Shown here one piece after another: positions 35,001 to 47,512 of a DNA stretch of 64,000 bases (positions are counted from its first letter, which is position 1; the number at the start of each line of letters is the position of its first letter). The DNA is from Symsagittifera roscoffensis (Eukaryota > Xenacoelomorpha > Acoela > Convolutidae). A program made the position numbers and the translations under genes. The stretch covers positions 42,287,430 to 42,351,429 of the forward strand of contig NC_087065.1 in the NCBI RefSeq assembly GCF_963678635.1, in the 5' to 3' direction. The notes under the pieces are model-generated. The model saw only the letters and a program-made list of their open reading frames with translations, was not told the DNA's origin and did no database searches.

Positions 35001-38000
35001 GAATTTTCTGACGAAGGTGTAAGATAAAATTAGTCTTCAACACTTTTTTTTGCAAAAAAGATAAGTTTTGCTGATGCAATTTATAACGGCTACTGAATTA
35101 TAGAATTTTTTCTTAAAAGAAAAAAAGGCAGTTAAAAATTCATCTTCCTCTAAAATGTTTGTTCTATTGATACATTTTAACAACGAGTTCCTTAATTCTA
35201 AATAAAAAGTAGACATGGTGTGTTCAGTTGCGAGGTTTTGGTTTTGCCAAAAGCAAGGACGAACACACTGCCAAAATTATCTGTAATGTTTTTAAATTTA
35301 AATTTCTAGAAACGACACAGAATCTGGTTGCGTGATCATTAAAAACCAATAATGCAAAAGCTTATAAAACAAAATATCAGAATAAAAAAATATTTCGATT
35401 GCTGTTTTGAAGTGCATTCTGTTACAGATTCTCGGGAAACTTTTTTTGTATCGATTATCCAAAATTAGAAGAATTCATATTGTACATGCAAAATAATATC
35501 TGAAAAAAGTATTATTTACCTTTGATAAGTTTTCAAATAGTTTTCTTAAAGGTTTGAACTAGAGCAAATCATAAAAAAATTGATAAAAATTTCAAACTTG
35601 GTTCGATTATTGAAGGTGTAAACAAATTGATTTTTAACCAAAGTCTCCCTTAACTAGATTCCTGTGGAGTCAAATATTAAATCATTCATCAATTTTGTTT
35701 AAAAATTGAACAATGCAAAATGTTTGATTGGTTCTGAAATTCTATACAGATAGTCTTCATTTTTGAAAAATTTAATCTGAAAAGGCATAATTCATTTTGA
35801 TTGGTAAACTTCCGAAGTGATAAAGTTCGTCTGAAAAAAACAACACTCGACTCTTAGATATCAAATGGAGTAAAGATTTCATTATGAGTAAAGCTCGATT
35901 ATAATTGGTTGATATCATAAAAGTTAATATTTTTTTAAATAAGTGTGTTTTTGATTAGGTCGTTTTTAGGTACACCGAATGACATTCATTTGTATGGATT
36001 CTTTTTTACATTAAACTGAGTTTGTCTAGTCACTTGTATACTTGTAATTTCAACTATCTTCAACAAATTTCCGAACTTGTAAATCTCAAAAGGTTACATG
36101 TAATGAGTATGGCAGGGAATAAATACGTCAACAAGCATCAAAACATTGCTAAAGTTTTGAAGTGGTAATTATAAAGTTCATGTGAATTACAGTAAAAACT
36201 GATTTCCCATCAAGCAGAAGCATTTCACTCATTATGCCGATTTCATGTTATAGTGATATTTAATTTTTTTTGAAACTCTTTGTAAAAATCAGTGGGTAAT
36301 TTAACATTCATAAAACGTTTTTAGATTTATTGGCTTGAAACAACATTTATTTTAGAAAAATAACATTTTTGTCTTCGTAAAAAAAAATGAGCGAACATGA
36401 TGTAATAATGTACTTCACAGTTGAGTTTTGATAATTGATCTTTTGTTTTTGTTCAAAAGATTTAAATGATGAAATTACCAACGCAAACACCAATCAATAG
36501 CAAGTCGTCGATCATTCTCAAGAAACTCTCAATGATAAAGGATCGACAAATTTTAAACCTACATATTTGGCTGCAAAGATAGTAGACCTATGAGGACGTT
36601 TTTAAGTTTTTTCAAATTGCATAGCTTACTTTACTCAGTGAAAAGGCATTCAAAAATTTGTTGAAATTGCAAAATATTTATAGAACATCGACGAATTGAA
36701 ACGTCGTGAAAAGTTATCGTTTTTGTATCTTGAATAGTTCAGTAGTTTGATCAAACTCAAAGCAATTCCATGCGAACAGTTTAGGCTTCATAAAATTTTT
36801 ACTGTTTTGTCAGCAATTTTTCATAAATGATATAGAAAAGATGCAGACTGTGATGTTTTACATGACTTTGAACAATTCAATATAAAATTATACACATTTT
36901 TGGTCTCAAAGATTGCTTCAAAATGTGAAAATAAGGGTAAGAACAAAACTACATGGTTATCTACTTAGGTGACTGATTTTCTGATGATTCATAGCAAAGA
37001 AGGGTTTTTGCTGCTCCTTTTGTTTTGAATTATTAAGCAACTCTTAAAAAAGTTGTTATCTAAGCAAATTTCTTTTTTTGAATAAATTTTTCCTCAAGTT
37101 TTACTCAATTGAATAATTGGAGGTTGATCAGAAACCAAATAAAACCAACTTGGAGCGAATGGGAAAAACTGTGGTAGAATTTATTGAAAATTTTAGGTAA
37201 TCTGAACCAACAAAAACTTGCACGAAATTTGGTTACAAAATATAATTTGAAACAAACCAAAAACTTCGGGTTCAGGTAACTTAGAAAAAACGGATGAAAT
37301 TTTGTTTTTTTAATCATTTGATGAAACAAGTGAAAATCTAAAAATTTTAGAAGTTGCAGGAGGTTTTTTTTCTGAGCTGATATTGCCTTAGATTTTAAAA
37401 ATGATCAGCTAACTGAGATAATTTTTCCAATAAATTATCCTTTTATTGATATATTTTGTGTAAAAAGAAGAGTTCTCATGAAAAAAAAATAATTGGAACA
37501 TAAAATTACGTTCTGTACACCAATTTTTTACCAGTGGTATGTGCTTGAATACTCTATTTTTGAATGCCTTACCAAGCACCAGTTTTCTCTTATTCAAAGC
37601 TGGCAATGTGTCTGGCAATTGCATAATTCGCATTAAAAAATTCACCTTTCCACTAAAATTTTTTAATCAATCGATCCTTTTTTTGCACCAAGTTTCATAC
37701 TTATATTTAAATTTTGCATGCTTGGTGGGTTCAATTGCGAGATATTGGATATGCAGAAAGAATTAATCCGAAAAAAAATCAATGAGAATTTCACAATAAA
37801 CTATGTTTTAGCTTTTGTTTCAACTAGATCCATTCAGTAACAGTACAGAAGAACTCAACAGAAAAATAGTTAGGTTTTCATATAAATGTAGAAAAGGGAA
37901 AAATTTGTACAGATACTGATTATAATATGAACTTATTTTTTACTTCACTCTAAATTTTTTTTTTCACAATCTTTCGAGTATTTGAAAGTTTCGGCAAGGT

Positions 38001-38525
38001 TGTAGCTAATTTGAGCTTGGTTTTCTGGTTCTAACTTTCATAACATTATACAACCTACTGCTCAAATTAGATCCAGCCATATACAATTTCAAAATTTTGT
38101 GGGAAAAAGGAGAAGAAAAAACGTTTTCTTATTCAAAATCTTGTCTTTATTTCTTACCAATTTTTATAGAAAATGGGTTTCGTTTGACACTCTACATGTT
38201 TTATAATATTAATAGTTTATATATTAGACAAGGAGTGATAAAGAATTAAGCCAAAAACATCAGCCTCTTGAAATTTTTTTCCAAAAAGCCACGGTTTTTT
38301 TTTAAATTAACATGAAATTGAACATGTGAAACATATAACTAATCCTGATTCAATGGAAAACTTATTTCTTGTGTTATTATATATGATCTTTGAGTTTTGT
38401 ACAATTCGTTATGAAAATTTTTTTTTGATGGAGACTCTATAGTCTTTACCTAGTCTTAATACATGGGGTATCCATTCCCCAGGGCTGAACTGCTTCAATA
38501 TAAACCACTCCAGTGGTGAATTAAC
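32095..38525. repeat. Segmental duplication, unit 2 (about 6.4 kb)
   Basis: Direct, tandemly placed copy of 25,390-31,990. The start anchor TCTTCAATAGAAATGT is at 32,129. The end anchor is the block ATGGGGTATCCATTCCCCAG near 38,464, matching 31,927. Compared with unit 1 it carries an extra block near 34,600-35,450. Part of that block resembles sequence near 30,700-31,100 of unit 1, so local rearrangement followed the duplication. The satellite array begins about 170 bp after its end. No intact gene is seen. Confidence 0.8.
33205..34290 (-). pseudogene. Decayed gypsy protease/RT remnant in duplication unit 2
   Basis: Frame 33,445-33,209 reads EISLEYDLIEPSKLQWACQV followed by VMAKKK, the typical Ty3/gypsy RT entry, then PTPRLDENVSK. 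The protease remnant follows on the element-upstream side at about 33,980-34,290. It is the counterpart of 26,700-27,800 in unit 1, so it was present before the duplication. It differs enough from copies 1-3 to be another family member or lineage. Confidence 0.65.
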
Positions 38526-38698
38526 ATACCAGAAAAAGTTTTAATTCAACTAAGTAAGAACTAATTAAGCAGTACTACCAAAGTTGAAATTAAAATTTCT
38601 CCAATGTAAAGAACACTTCAAAAGTTATGAATATGAATGAAAATATCTATTTAAACAAATTTAAGATTTTGGTTGCTGACATAGGTTTTTTATGAATC

Positions 38699-41600
38699 AT
38701 CAGAAAGTACAAACCTTTTGAGGAGAGGGGGCCATCAACTGTTTTTATTAGCCACTGTTGTTCAGAAAGTACAAATCTTTTGAGGAGAGGGCCATCAACT
38801 GTTTTTACTAGCCACTGTTGTTCAGAAAGTACAAACTTTTTGAGGAGAGGGCCATTGACTGTTTTTACTAGCCACTGTTGTTCAGAAAGTACAAATCTTT
38901 TGAGGAGAGTGCCATCAACTGTTTTTAATAGCCACTGTTGTTCAGAAAGTACAAATCTTTTGAGGAGAGGGCCATCAACTGTTTTTACTAGCCACTGTTG
39001 TTCAGAAAGTACAAATCTTTTGAGGAGAGGGCCATCAACTGTTTTTACTAGCCACTGTTGTTCAGAAAGTACAAACTTTTTGAGGAGAGGGCCATTGACT
39101 GTTTTTACTAGCCACTGTTGTTCAGAAAGTACAAATCTTTTGAGGAGAGTGCCATCAACTGTTTTTACTAGCCACTGTTGTTCAGAAAGTACAAATCTTT
39201 TGAGGAGAGGGCCATCAACTGTTTTTACTAGCCACTGTTGTTCAGAAAGTACAAATCTTTTGAGGAGAGGGCCATTGACTGTTTTTACTAGCCACTGTTG
39301 TTCAGAAAGTACAAATCTTTTGAGGAGAGGGCCATCAACTGTTTTTACTAGCCACTGTTGTTCAGAAAGTACAAAGTTTTGAGGAGAGGGCCATCAACTG
39401 TTTTTTACTAGCCACTGTTGTTCAGAAAGTACAAATCTTTTGAGGAGAGGGCCATCAACTGTTTTTACTAGCCACTGTTGTTCAGAAAGTACAAATCTTT
39501 TGAGGAGAGGGCCATCAACTGTTTTTACTAGCCACTGTTGTTCAGAAAGTACAAACCTTTTGAGGAGAGGGCCATCAACTGTTTTTACTAGCCACTGTTG
39601 TTCAGAAAGTACAAATTTTTTGAGGAGAGGGCCATCAACTGTTTTTACTAGCCACTGTTGTTCAGAAAGTACAAACCTTTTGAGGAGAGGGCCATCAACT
39701 GTTTTTACTAGCCACTGTTGTTCAGAAAGTACAAACCTTTTGAGGAGAGGGCCATCAACTATTTTTACTAGCCACTGTTGTTCAGAAAGTACAAATCTTT
39801 TGAGGAGAGGTCCATCAAATGTTTTTACTAGCCACTGTTGTTCAGAAAGTACAAACCTTTTGAGGAGAGGGCCATCAACTGTCTTTACTAGCCACTGTTG
39901 TTCAGAAAGTACAAATCTTTTGAGGAGAGGGCCATCAACTGTTTTTACTAGCCACTGTTGTTCAGAAAGTACAAATCTTTTGAGGAGAGGGCCATCAACT
40001 GTTTTTACAAGCCACTGTTGTTCAGAAAGTACAAACCTTTTGAGGATAGGGCCATCAACTGTTTTTACTAGCCACTGTTGTTCAGAAAGTACAAATCTTT
40101 TGAGGAGAGGTCCATCAAAAGTTTTTACTAGCCACTGTTGTTCAGAAAGTACAAACCTTTTGAGAAGAGGGCCATCAACTGATTTTACTAGCCACTGTTG
40201 TTCAGAAAGTACAAAACTTTTGAGGAGAGGGCCATCAACTGTTTTTACTGGCCACTGTTGTTCAGAAAGTACAAATCTTTTGAGGAGAGGGCCATCAACT
40301 GTTTTTACTAGCCACGGTTGTTCAGAAAGTACAAACCTTTTGAGGAGAGGGCCATCAACTGTTTTTACTAGCCACTGTTGTTCAGAAAGTACAAACCTTT
40401 TGAGGAGAGGGGGCCATCAACTGTTTTTACTAGCCACTGTTGTTCAGAAAGTACAAATCTTTTGAGGAGAGGACCATCAACTGTTTTTGTTAGCCACTGT
40501 TGTTCAGAAAGTACAAACCTTCTGAAGAGAGGGCCATCAACTGTTTTTACTAGCCACTGTTGTTCAGAAAGTACCAATCTTTTGAGGAGAGTGCCATCAA
40601 CTGTTTTTATTAGCCACTGTTGTTCAGAAAGTACAAAATTTTTGAGGAGAGGGCCATCAACTGTTTTTACTAGCCACTGTTGTTCAGAAAGTACAAATCT
40701 TTTGAGGAGAGGGCCATCAACTGTTTTTACTAGCCACTGTTGTTCAGAAAGTACAAATCTTTTGAGGAGAGGGCCATCAACTGTTTTTACTAGCCACTGT
40801 TGTTCAGAAAGTACAAACCTTTTGAGGAGAGGGCCATCAACTGTTTTTACTAGCCACTGTTGTTCAGAAAGTACAAACTTTTTGAGAGGGCCATCAACTG
40901 TTTTTACTAGCCACTGTTGTTCAGAAAGTACAAATTTTTTGAGGAGAGGGCCATCAACTGTTTTTACTAGCCACTGTTGTTCAGAAAGTACAAACCTTTT
41001 GAGGAGAGGGCCATCAACTGCTTTTACTAGCCACTGTTGTTCATAAATCACAAAATATTTGAGGAGAGGGCCATCAACTGTTTTTACTAGCCACTGTTGT
41101 TCAGAAAGTACAAATCTTTTGAGGAGAGGGCCATCAACTGTTTTTACTAGCCACTGTTGTTCAGAAAGTACAAACCTTTTGAGGAGAGGGCCATCAACTG
41201 TTTTTACTAGCCATTGTTGTTCAGAAAGTACAAATCTTTTGAGAAGAGGGCCATCAACTGTTTTTACTAGCCACTGTTGTTCAGAAATTACAAAACTTTT
41301 GAGGAGAGGGCCATCAACTGTTTTTACTGGCCACTGTTGTTCAGAAAGTACAAAAACTTTGAGGAGAGGGCCATCAACTGTTTTTACTAGCCACTGTTGT
41401 TCAGAAAGTACAAATCTTTTGAGGAGAGGGCCATCAACTGTTTTTACTAGCCACTGTTGTTCAGAAAGTACAAAAATTTTGAGGAGAGGGCCATCAACTG
41501 TTTTTACTGGCCACTGTTGTTCAGAAAGTACAAACATTTTGAGGAGAGGGCCATTTACTGTTTTTACTAGCCACTGTTGTTCAGAAAGTACAAATCTTTT

Positions 41601-44600
41601 GAGGAGAGGGCCATCAACTGTTTTTACTAGCCACTGTTGTTCAGAAAGTACAAACCTTTTGAGGAGAGGGCCATACACTGTTTTTAATAGCCACTGTTGT
41701 TCAGAAAGTACAAATCTTTTGAGGAGAGAGCCATCAACTGTTTTTACTAGCCACTGTTGTTCAGAAAGAACAAATCTTTTGAGGAGAGGGCCATCAACTG
41801 TTTTTACTAACCACTGTTGTTCAGAAAGTACAAAACTTTTGAGGAGAGGTTCATCAACTGTTTTTACTGGCCACTGTTGTTCAGAAAGTACAAACATTTT
41901 GAGGAGAGGGCCATCAACTGTTTTTACTAGCCACTGTTGTTCAGAAAGTACAAATCTTTTGAGGAGAGGGTCAACAACTGTTTTTACTAGCCACTGTTGT
42001 TCAGAAAGTACAAACCTTTTGAGGATAGGGCCATCAACTGTTTTTACTAGCCACTGTTGTTCAGAAAGTACAAATTTTTTGAGGAGAGGTCCATCAAATG
42101 TTTTTACTAGCCACTGTTGTTCAGAAAGTACAAACCTTTTGAGAAGAGGGCCATCAACTGTTTTTACTAGCCACTGTTGTTCAGAAAGTACAAATCTTTT
42201 GAGGAGAGGGCCATCAGCTGTTTTTACTAGCCACTGTTGTTCAGAAAGTACAAATCTTTTGAGGAGAGGGCCATCAACTGTTTTTACTAGCCACTGTTGT
42301 TCAGAAAGTACAAATCTTTTGAGGAGAGGGCCATCAACTGTTTTTACTAGCCACTGTTGTTCAGAAAGTACAAACCTTTTGAGGAGAGGGCCATCAACTG
42401 TTTTTACTAGCCACTGTTGTTCAGAAAGTACAAACTTTTTGAGCGGGCCATCAACTGTTTTTACTAGCCACTGTTGTTCAGAAAGTACAAATTTTTTGAG
42501 GAGAGGGCCATCAACTGTTTTTACTAGCCACTGTTGTTCAGAAAGTACAAACCTTTTGAGGAGAGGGCCATCAACTGTTTTTACTAGCCACTGTTGTTCA
42601 GAAATCACAAAACATTTGAGGAGAGGGCCATCAACTGTTTTTACTAGCCACTGTTGTTCAGAAAGTACAAATCTTTTGAGGAGAGGGCCATCAACTGTTT
42701 TTACTAGCCACTGTTGTTCAGAAAATACAAACCTTTTGAGGAGAGGGCCATCAACTGTTTTTACTAGCCATTGTTGTTCAGAAAGTACAAATCTTTTGAG
42801 AAGAGGGCCATCAACTGTTTTTACTAGCCACTGTTGTTCAGAAAGTACAAAACTTTTGAGGAGAGGGCCATCAACTGTTTTTACTGGCCACTGTTGTTCA
42901 GAAAGTACAAAAATTTTGAGGAGAGGGCCATCAACTGTTTTTACTAGCCACTTTTGTTCAGAAAGTACAAATCTTTTGAGGAGAGGGCCATCAACTGTTT
43001 TTACTAGCCACTGTTGTTCAGAAAGTACAAAAATTTTGAGGAGAGGGCCATCAACTGTTTTTACTGGCCACTGTTGTTCAGAAAGTACAAACATTTTGAG
43101 GAGAGGGCCATTTACTGTTTTTACTAGCCACTGTTGTTCAAAAAGTACAAATCTTTTGAGGAGAGGGCCATCAACTGTTTTACTAGCCACTGTTGTTCAG
43201 AAAGTACAAACCTTTTGAGGAGAGGGCCATACACTGTTTTTACTAGCCACTGTTGTTCAGAAAGTACAAATCTTTTGAGGAGAGGGCCATCAACTGTTTT
43301 TACTAGCCACTGTTGTTCAGAAAGAACAAATCTTTTGAGGAGAGGGCCATCAACTGTTTTTACTAGCCACTGTTGTTCAGAAAGTACAAAACTTTTGAGG
43401 AGAGGTTCATCAACTGTTTTTACTGGCCACTGTTGTTCAGAAAGTACATACATTTTGAGGAGAGGGCCATCAACTGTTTTTACTAGCCACTGTTGTTCAG
43501 AAAGTACAAATCTTTTGAGGAGAGGGTCAACAGCTGTTTTTACTAGCCATTGTTGTTCAGAAAGTACAAACCTTTTGAGGAGAGGGTCATACACTGTTTT
43601 TACTAGCCACTGTTGTTCAGAAAGTACAAATCTTTTGAGGAGAGGGCCATCAACTGTTTTACTAGCCACTGTTGTTCAGAAAGTACAAACCTTTTGAGGA
43701 GAGGCCCATCAACTGTTTTTACTAGCCACTGTTGTTCAGAAAGTACAAATCTTTTGAGGAGAGGGCCATACACTCTTTTTACTAGCCACTGTTGTTCAGA
43801 AAGTACAAATCTTTTGAGGAGAGGGCCATCAACTGTTTTACTAGCCACTGTTGTTCAGAAAGTACAAACCTTTTGAGGAGAGGGCCATCAACTGTTTTTA
43901 CTAGCCACTGTTGTTCAGAAAGTACAAACCTTTTGAGGAGAGGGTCAACAGCTGTTTTTACTAGCCATTGTTGTTCAGAAAGTACAAACCTTTTGAGGAG
44001 AGGGCCATACACTGTTTTTACTAGCCACTGTTGTTCAGAAAGTACAAATCTTTTGAGGAGAGGGCCATCAACTGTTTTACTAGCCACTGTTGTTCAGAAA
44101 GTACAAACCTTTTGAGGAGAGGGCCATCAACTGTTTTTACTAGCCACTGTTGTTCAGAAAGTACAAACCTTTTGAGGAGAGGGCCATCAACTGTTTTTAC
44201 TAGCCACTGTTGTTCAGAAAGTACAAACCTTTTGAGGAGAGGGCCATCAACTGTTTTTACTAGCCACTGTTGTTCAGAAAGTACAAACCTTTTGAGGAGA
44301 GGGCCATCAACTGTTTTTACTAGCCACTGTTGTTCAGAAAGTACAAGTCTTTTGAGGAGAGGGCCATCAACTGTTTTTACTAGCCACTGTTGTTCAGAAA
44401 GTACAAACCTTTTGAGGATAGGCCCATCAACTGTTTTTACTAGCCACTGTTGTTCAGAAAGTACAAATCTTTTGAGGAGAGGGCCATCAACTGTTTTTAC
44501 TAGCCACTGTTGTTCAGAAAGTACAAACCTTTTGAGGAGAGGGCCATCAACTGTTTTTACTAGCCACTGTTGTTCAGAAAGTACAAACCTTTTGAGGAGA

Positions 44601-47512
44601 GGGCCATACACTGTTTTTACTAGCCACTGTTGTTCAGAAAGTGCAAATCTTTTGAGGAGAGGGCCATCAACTGTTTTTACTAGCCACTGTAGTTCAGAAA
44701 GAACAAATCTTTTGAGGAGAGGGCCATCAACTGTTTTTACTAGCCACTGTTGTTCAGAAAGTACAAAACTTTTGAGGAGAGGTTCATCAACTGGTTTTAC
44801 TGGCCACTGTTGTTCAGAAAGTACATACATTTTGAGGAGAGGGCCATCAACTGTTTTTACTAGCCACTGTTGTTCAGAAAGTACAAATCTTTTGAGGAGA
44901 GGGCCATCAACTGTTTTTACTAGCCACTGTTGTTCAGAAAGTACAAATTTTTTGAGGAGAGGGCCATCAACTGTTTTTACTAGCCACTGTTGTTCAGAAA
45001 GTACAAATCTTTTGAGGAGAGGGCCATCAACTGTTTTTACTAGCCACTGTTGTTCAGAAAGTACAAACCTTTTGAGGAGAGGGTCAACAGCTGTTTTTAC
45101 TAGCCATTGTTGTTCAGAAAGTACAAACCTTTTGAGGAGAGGGCCATACACTGTTTTTACTAGCCACTGTTGTTCAGAAAGTACAAATCTTTTGAGGAGA
45201 GGGCCATCAACTGTTTTACTAGCCACTGTTGTTCAGAAAGTACAAACCTTTTGAGGAGAGGGCCATCAACTGTTTTTACTAGCCACTGTTGTTCAGAAAG
45301 TACAAACCTTTTGAGGAGAGGGCCATCAACTGTTTTTACTAGCCACTGTTGTTCAGAAAGTACAAACCTTTTGAGGAGAGGGCCATCAACTGTTTTTACT
45401 AGCCACTGTTGTTCAGAAAGTACAAACCTTTTGAGGAGAGGGCCATCAACTGTTTTTACTAGCCACTGTTGTTCAGAAAGTACAAGTCTTTTGAGGAGAG
45501 GGCCATCAACTGTTTTTACTAGCCACTGTTGTTCAGAAAGTACAAACCTTTTGAGGATAGGCCCATCAACTGTTTTTACTAGCCACTGTTGTTCAGAAAG
45601 TACAAATCTTTTGAGGAGAGGGCCATCAACTGTTTTTACTAGCCACTGTTGTTCAGAAAGTACAAACCTTTTGAGGAGAGGGCCATCAACTGTTTTTACT
45701 AGCCACTGTTGTTCAGAAAGTACAAACCTTTTGAGGAGAGGGCCATACACTGTTTTTACTAGCCACTGTTGTTCAGAAAGTGCAAATCTTTTGAGGAGAG
45801 GGCCATCAACTGTTTTTACTAGCCACTGTAGTTCAGAAAGAACAAATCTTTTGAGGAGAGGGCCATCAACTGTTTTTACTAGCCACTGTTGTTCAGAAAG
45901 TACAAAACTTTTGAGGAGAGGTTCATCAACTGGTTTTACTGGCCACTGTTGTTCAGAAAGTACATACATTTTGAGGAGAGGGCCATCAACTGTTTTTACT
46001 AGCCACTGTTGTTCAGAAAGTACAAATCTTTTGAGGAGAGGGTCAACAGCTGTTTTTACTAGCCATTGTTGTTCAGAAAGTACAAACCTTTTGAGGAGAG
46101 GGCCATACACTGTTTTTACTAGCCACTGTTGTTCAGAAAGTACAAATCTTTTGAGGAGAGGGCCATCAACTGTTTTACTAGCCACTGTTGTTCAGAAAGT
46201 ACAAACCTTTTGAGGAGAGGCCCATCAACTGTTTTTACTAGCCACTGTTGTTCAGAAAGTACAAATCTTTTGAGGAGAGGGCCATCAACTGTTTTTACTA
46301 GCCACTGTTGTTCAGAAAGTACAAATTTTTGAGGAGAGCGCCATCAACTGTTTTTACTAGCCACTGTTGTTCAGAAAGTACAAACCTTTTGAGGAGAGGG
46401 CCATCAACTGTTTTTACTAGCCACTGTTGTTCAGAAAGTACAAACCTTTTGAGGAGAGGGCCATCAACTGTTTTTACTAGCCACTGTTGTTCAGAAAGTA
46501 CAAACCTTTTGAGGAGAGGGCCATCAACTGTTTTTACTAGCCACTGTTGTTCAGAAAGTACAAACCTTTTGAGGAGAGGGCCATCAACTGTTTTTACTAG
46601 CCACTGTTGTTCAGAAAGTACAAATCTTTTGAGGAGAGGGCCATCAACTGTTTTTACTAGCCACTGTTGTTCAGAAAGTACAAACCTTTTGAGGAGAGGG
46701 CCATCAACTGTTTTTACTAGCCACTGTTGTTCAAAAAATGCACAAACCTTTTGTGGAGAGGGCCATCAACTGTTTTTACTAGCCACTGTTGTTCAGAAAG
46801 TACAAATCAAATCTTTTGAGGAGAGGGCCATCAACTGTTTTTACTAGCCACTGTTGTTCAGAAAGTACAAACCTTTTGAGGAGAGGGCCATCAACTGTTT
46901 TTACTAGCCACTGTTGTTCAGAAAGTAAAAACCTTTTGAGGAGAGGGCCATCAACTGTTTTTACTAGCCACTGTTGTTCAGAAAGTACAAATCTTTTGAG
47001 GAGAGGGCCATCAACTGTTTTTACTAGCCACTGTTGTTCAGAAAGTACAAACCTTTTGAGGATAGGCCCATCAACTGTTTTTACTAGCCACTGTTGTTCA
47101 GAAAGTACAAATCTTTTGAGGAGAGGGCCATCAACTGTTTTTACTAGCCACTGTTGTTCAGAAAGTACAAACCTTTTGAGGAGAGGGCCATCAACTGTTT
47201 TTACTAGCCACTGTTGTTCAGAAAGTACAAACCTTTTGAGGAGAGGGCCATCAACTGTTTTTACTAGCCACTGTTGTTCAGAAAGTACAAACCTTTTGAG
47301 GAGAGGGCCATCAACTGTTTTTACTAGCCACTGTTGTTCAGAAAATACAAACCTTTTGAGGAGAGGGCCATCAACTGTTTTTACTAGCCACTGTTGTTCA
47401 GAAAGTACAAACCTTTTGAGGAGAGGGCCATCAACTGTTTTTACTAGCCACTGTTGTTCAGAAAGTACAAGTCTTTTGAGGAGAGGGCCATCAACTGTTT
47501 TTACTAGCCACT
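38699..47512. repeat. 60-bp satellite array, about 147 monomers with higher-order structure
   Basis: The monomer is 60 bp: TCAGAAAGTACAAACCTTTT, then GAGGAGAGGGCCATCAACTG, then TTTTTACTAGCCACTGTTGT. Almost every unit is exactly 60 bp. A few are 59 bp (one T lost before actagcc: near 43,180, 43,660, 43,838, 44,075, 45,215, 46,172), 54 bp (near 40,885 and 42,440) or slightly longer. Because 60 is a multiple of 3 and the monomer lacks stops in some frames, both strands show very long frames: plus LLRRGPSTVFTSHCCSESTN, minus LVKTVDGPLLKRFVLSEQQW, up to 940 codons. The 59-bp units shift the frame and variants are not codon-biased, so I regard the frames as non-coding. Variant monomers recur in order, defining a 19-monomer (1,139 bp) repeat at 44.0-46.2 kb and an older repeat of about 1,556 bp at 40.9-43.4 kb. 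Confidence 0.97.

Noticed and set aside
40368-43190. 940-codon minus-strand open frame (and plus frames of up to 719 codons) in the satellite
   Set aside because: The frames follow from a 60-bp, stop-free monomer. Both strands are open at once, one-base deletions shift the frame repeatedly, and there is no unique N- or C-terminal sequence.
38699-47512. CRISPR-like array
   Set aside because: Monomers are directly adjacent with no unique spacers and the context is eukaryotic. It is a satellite.
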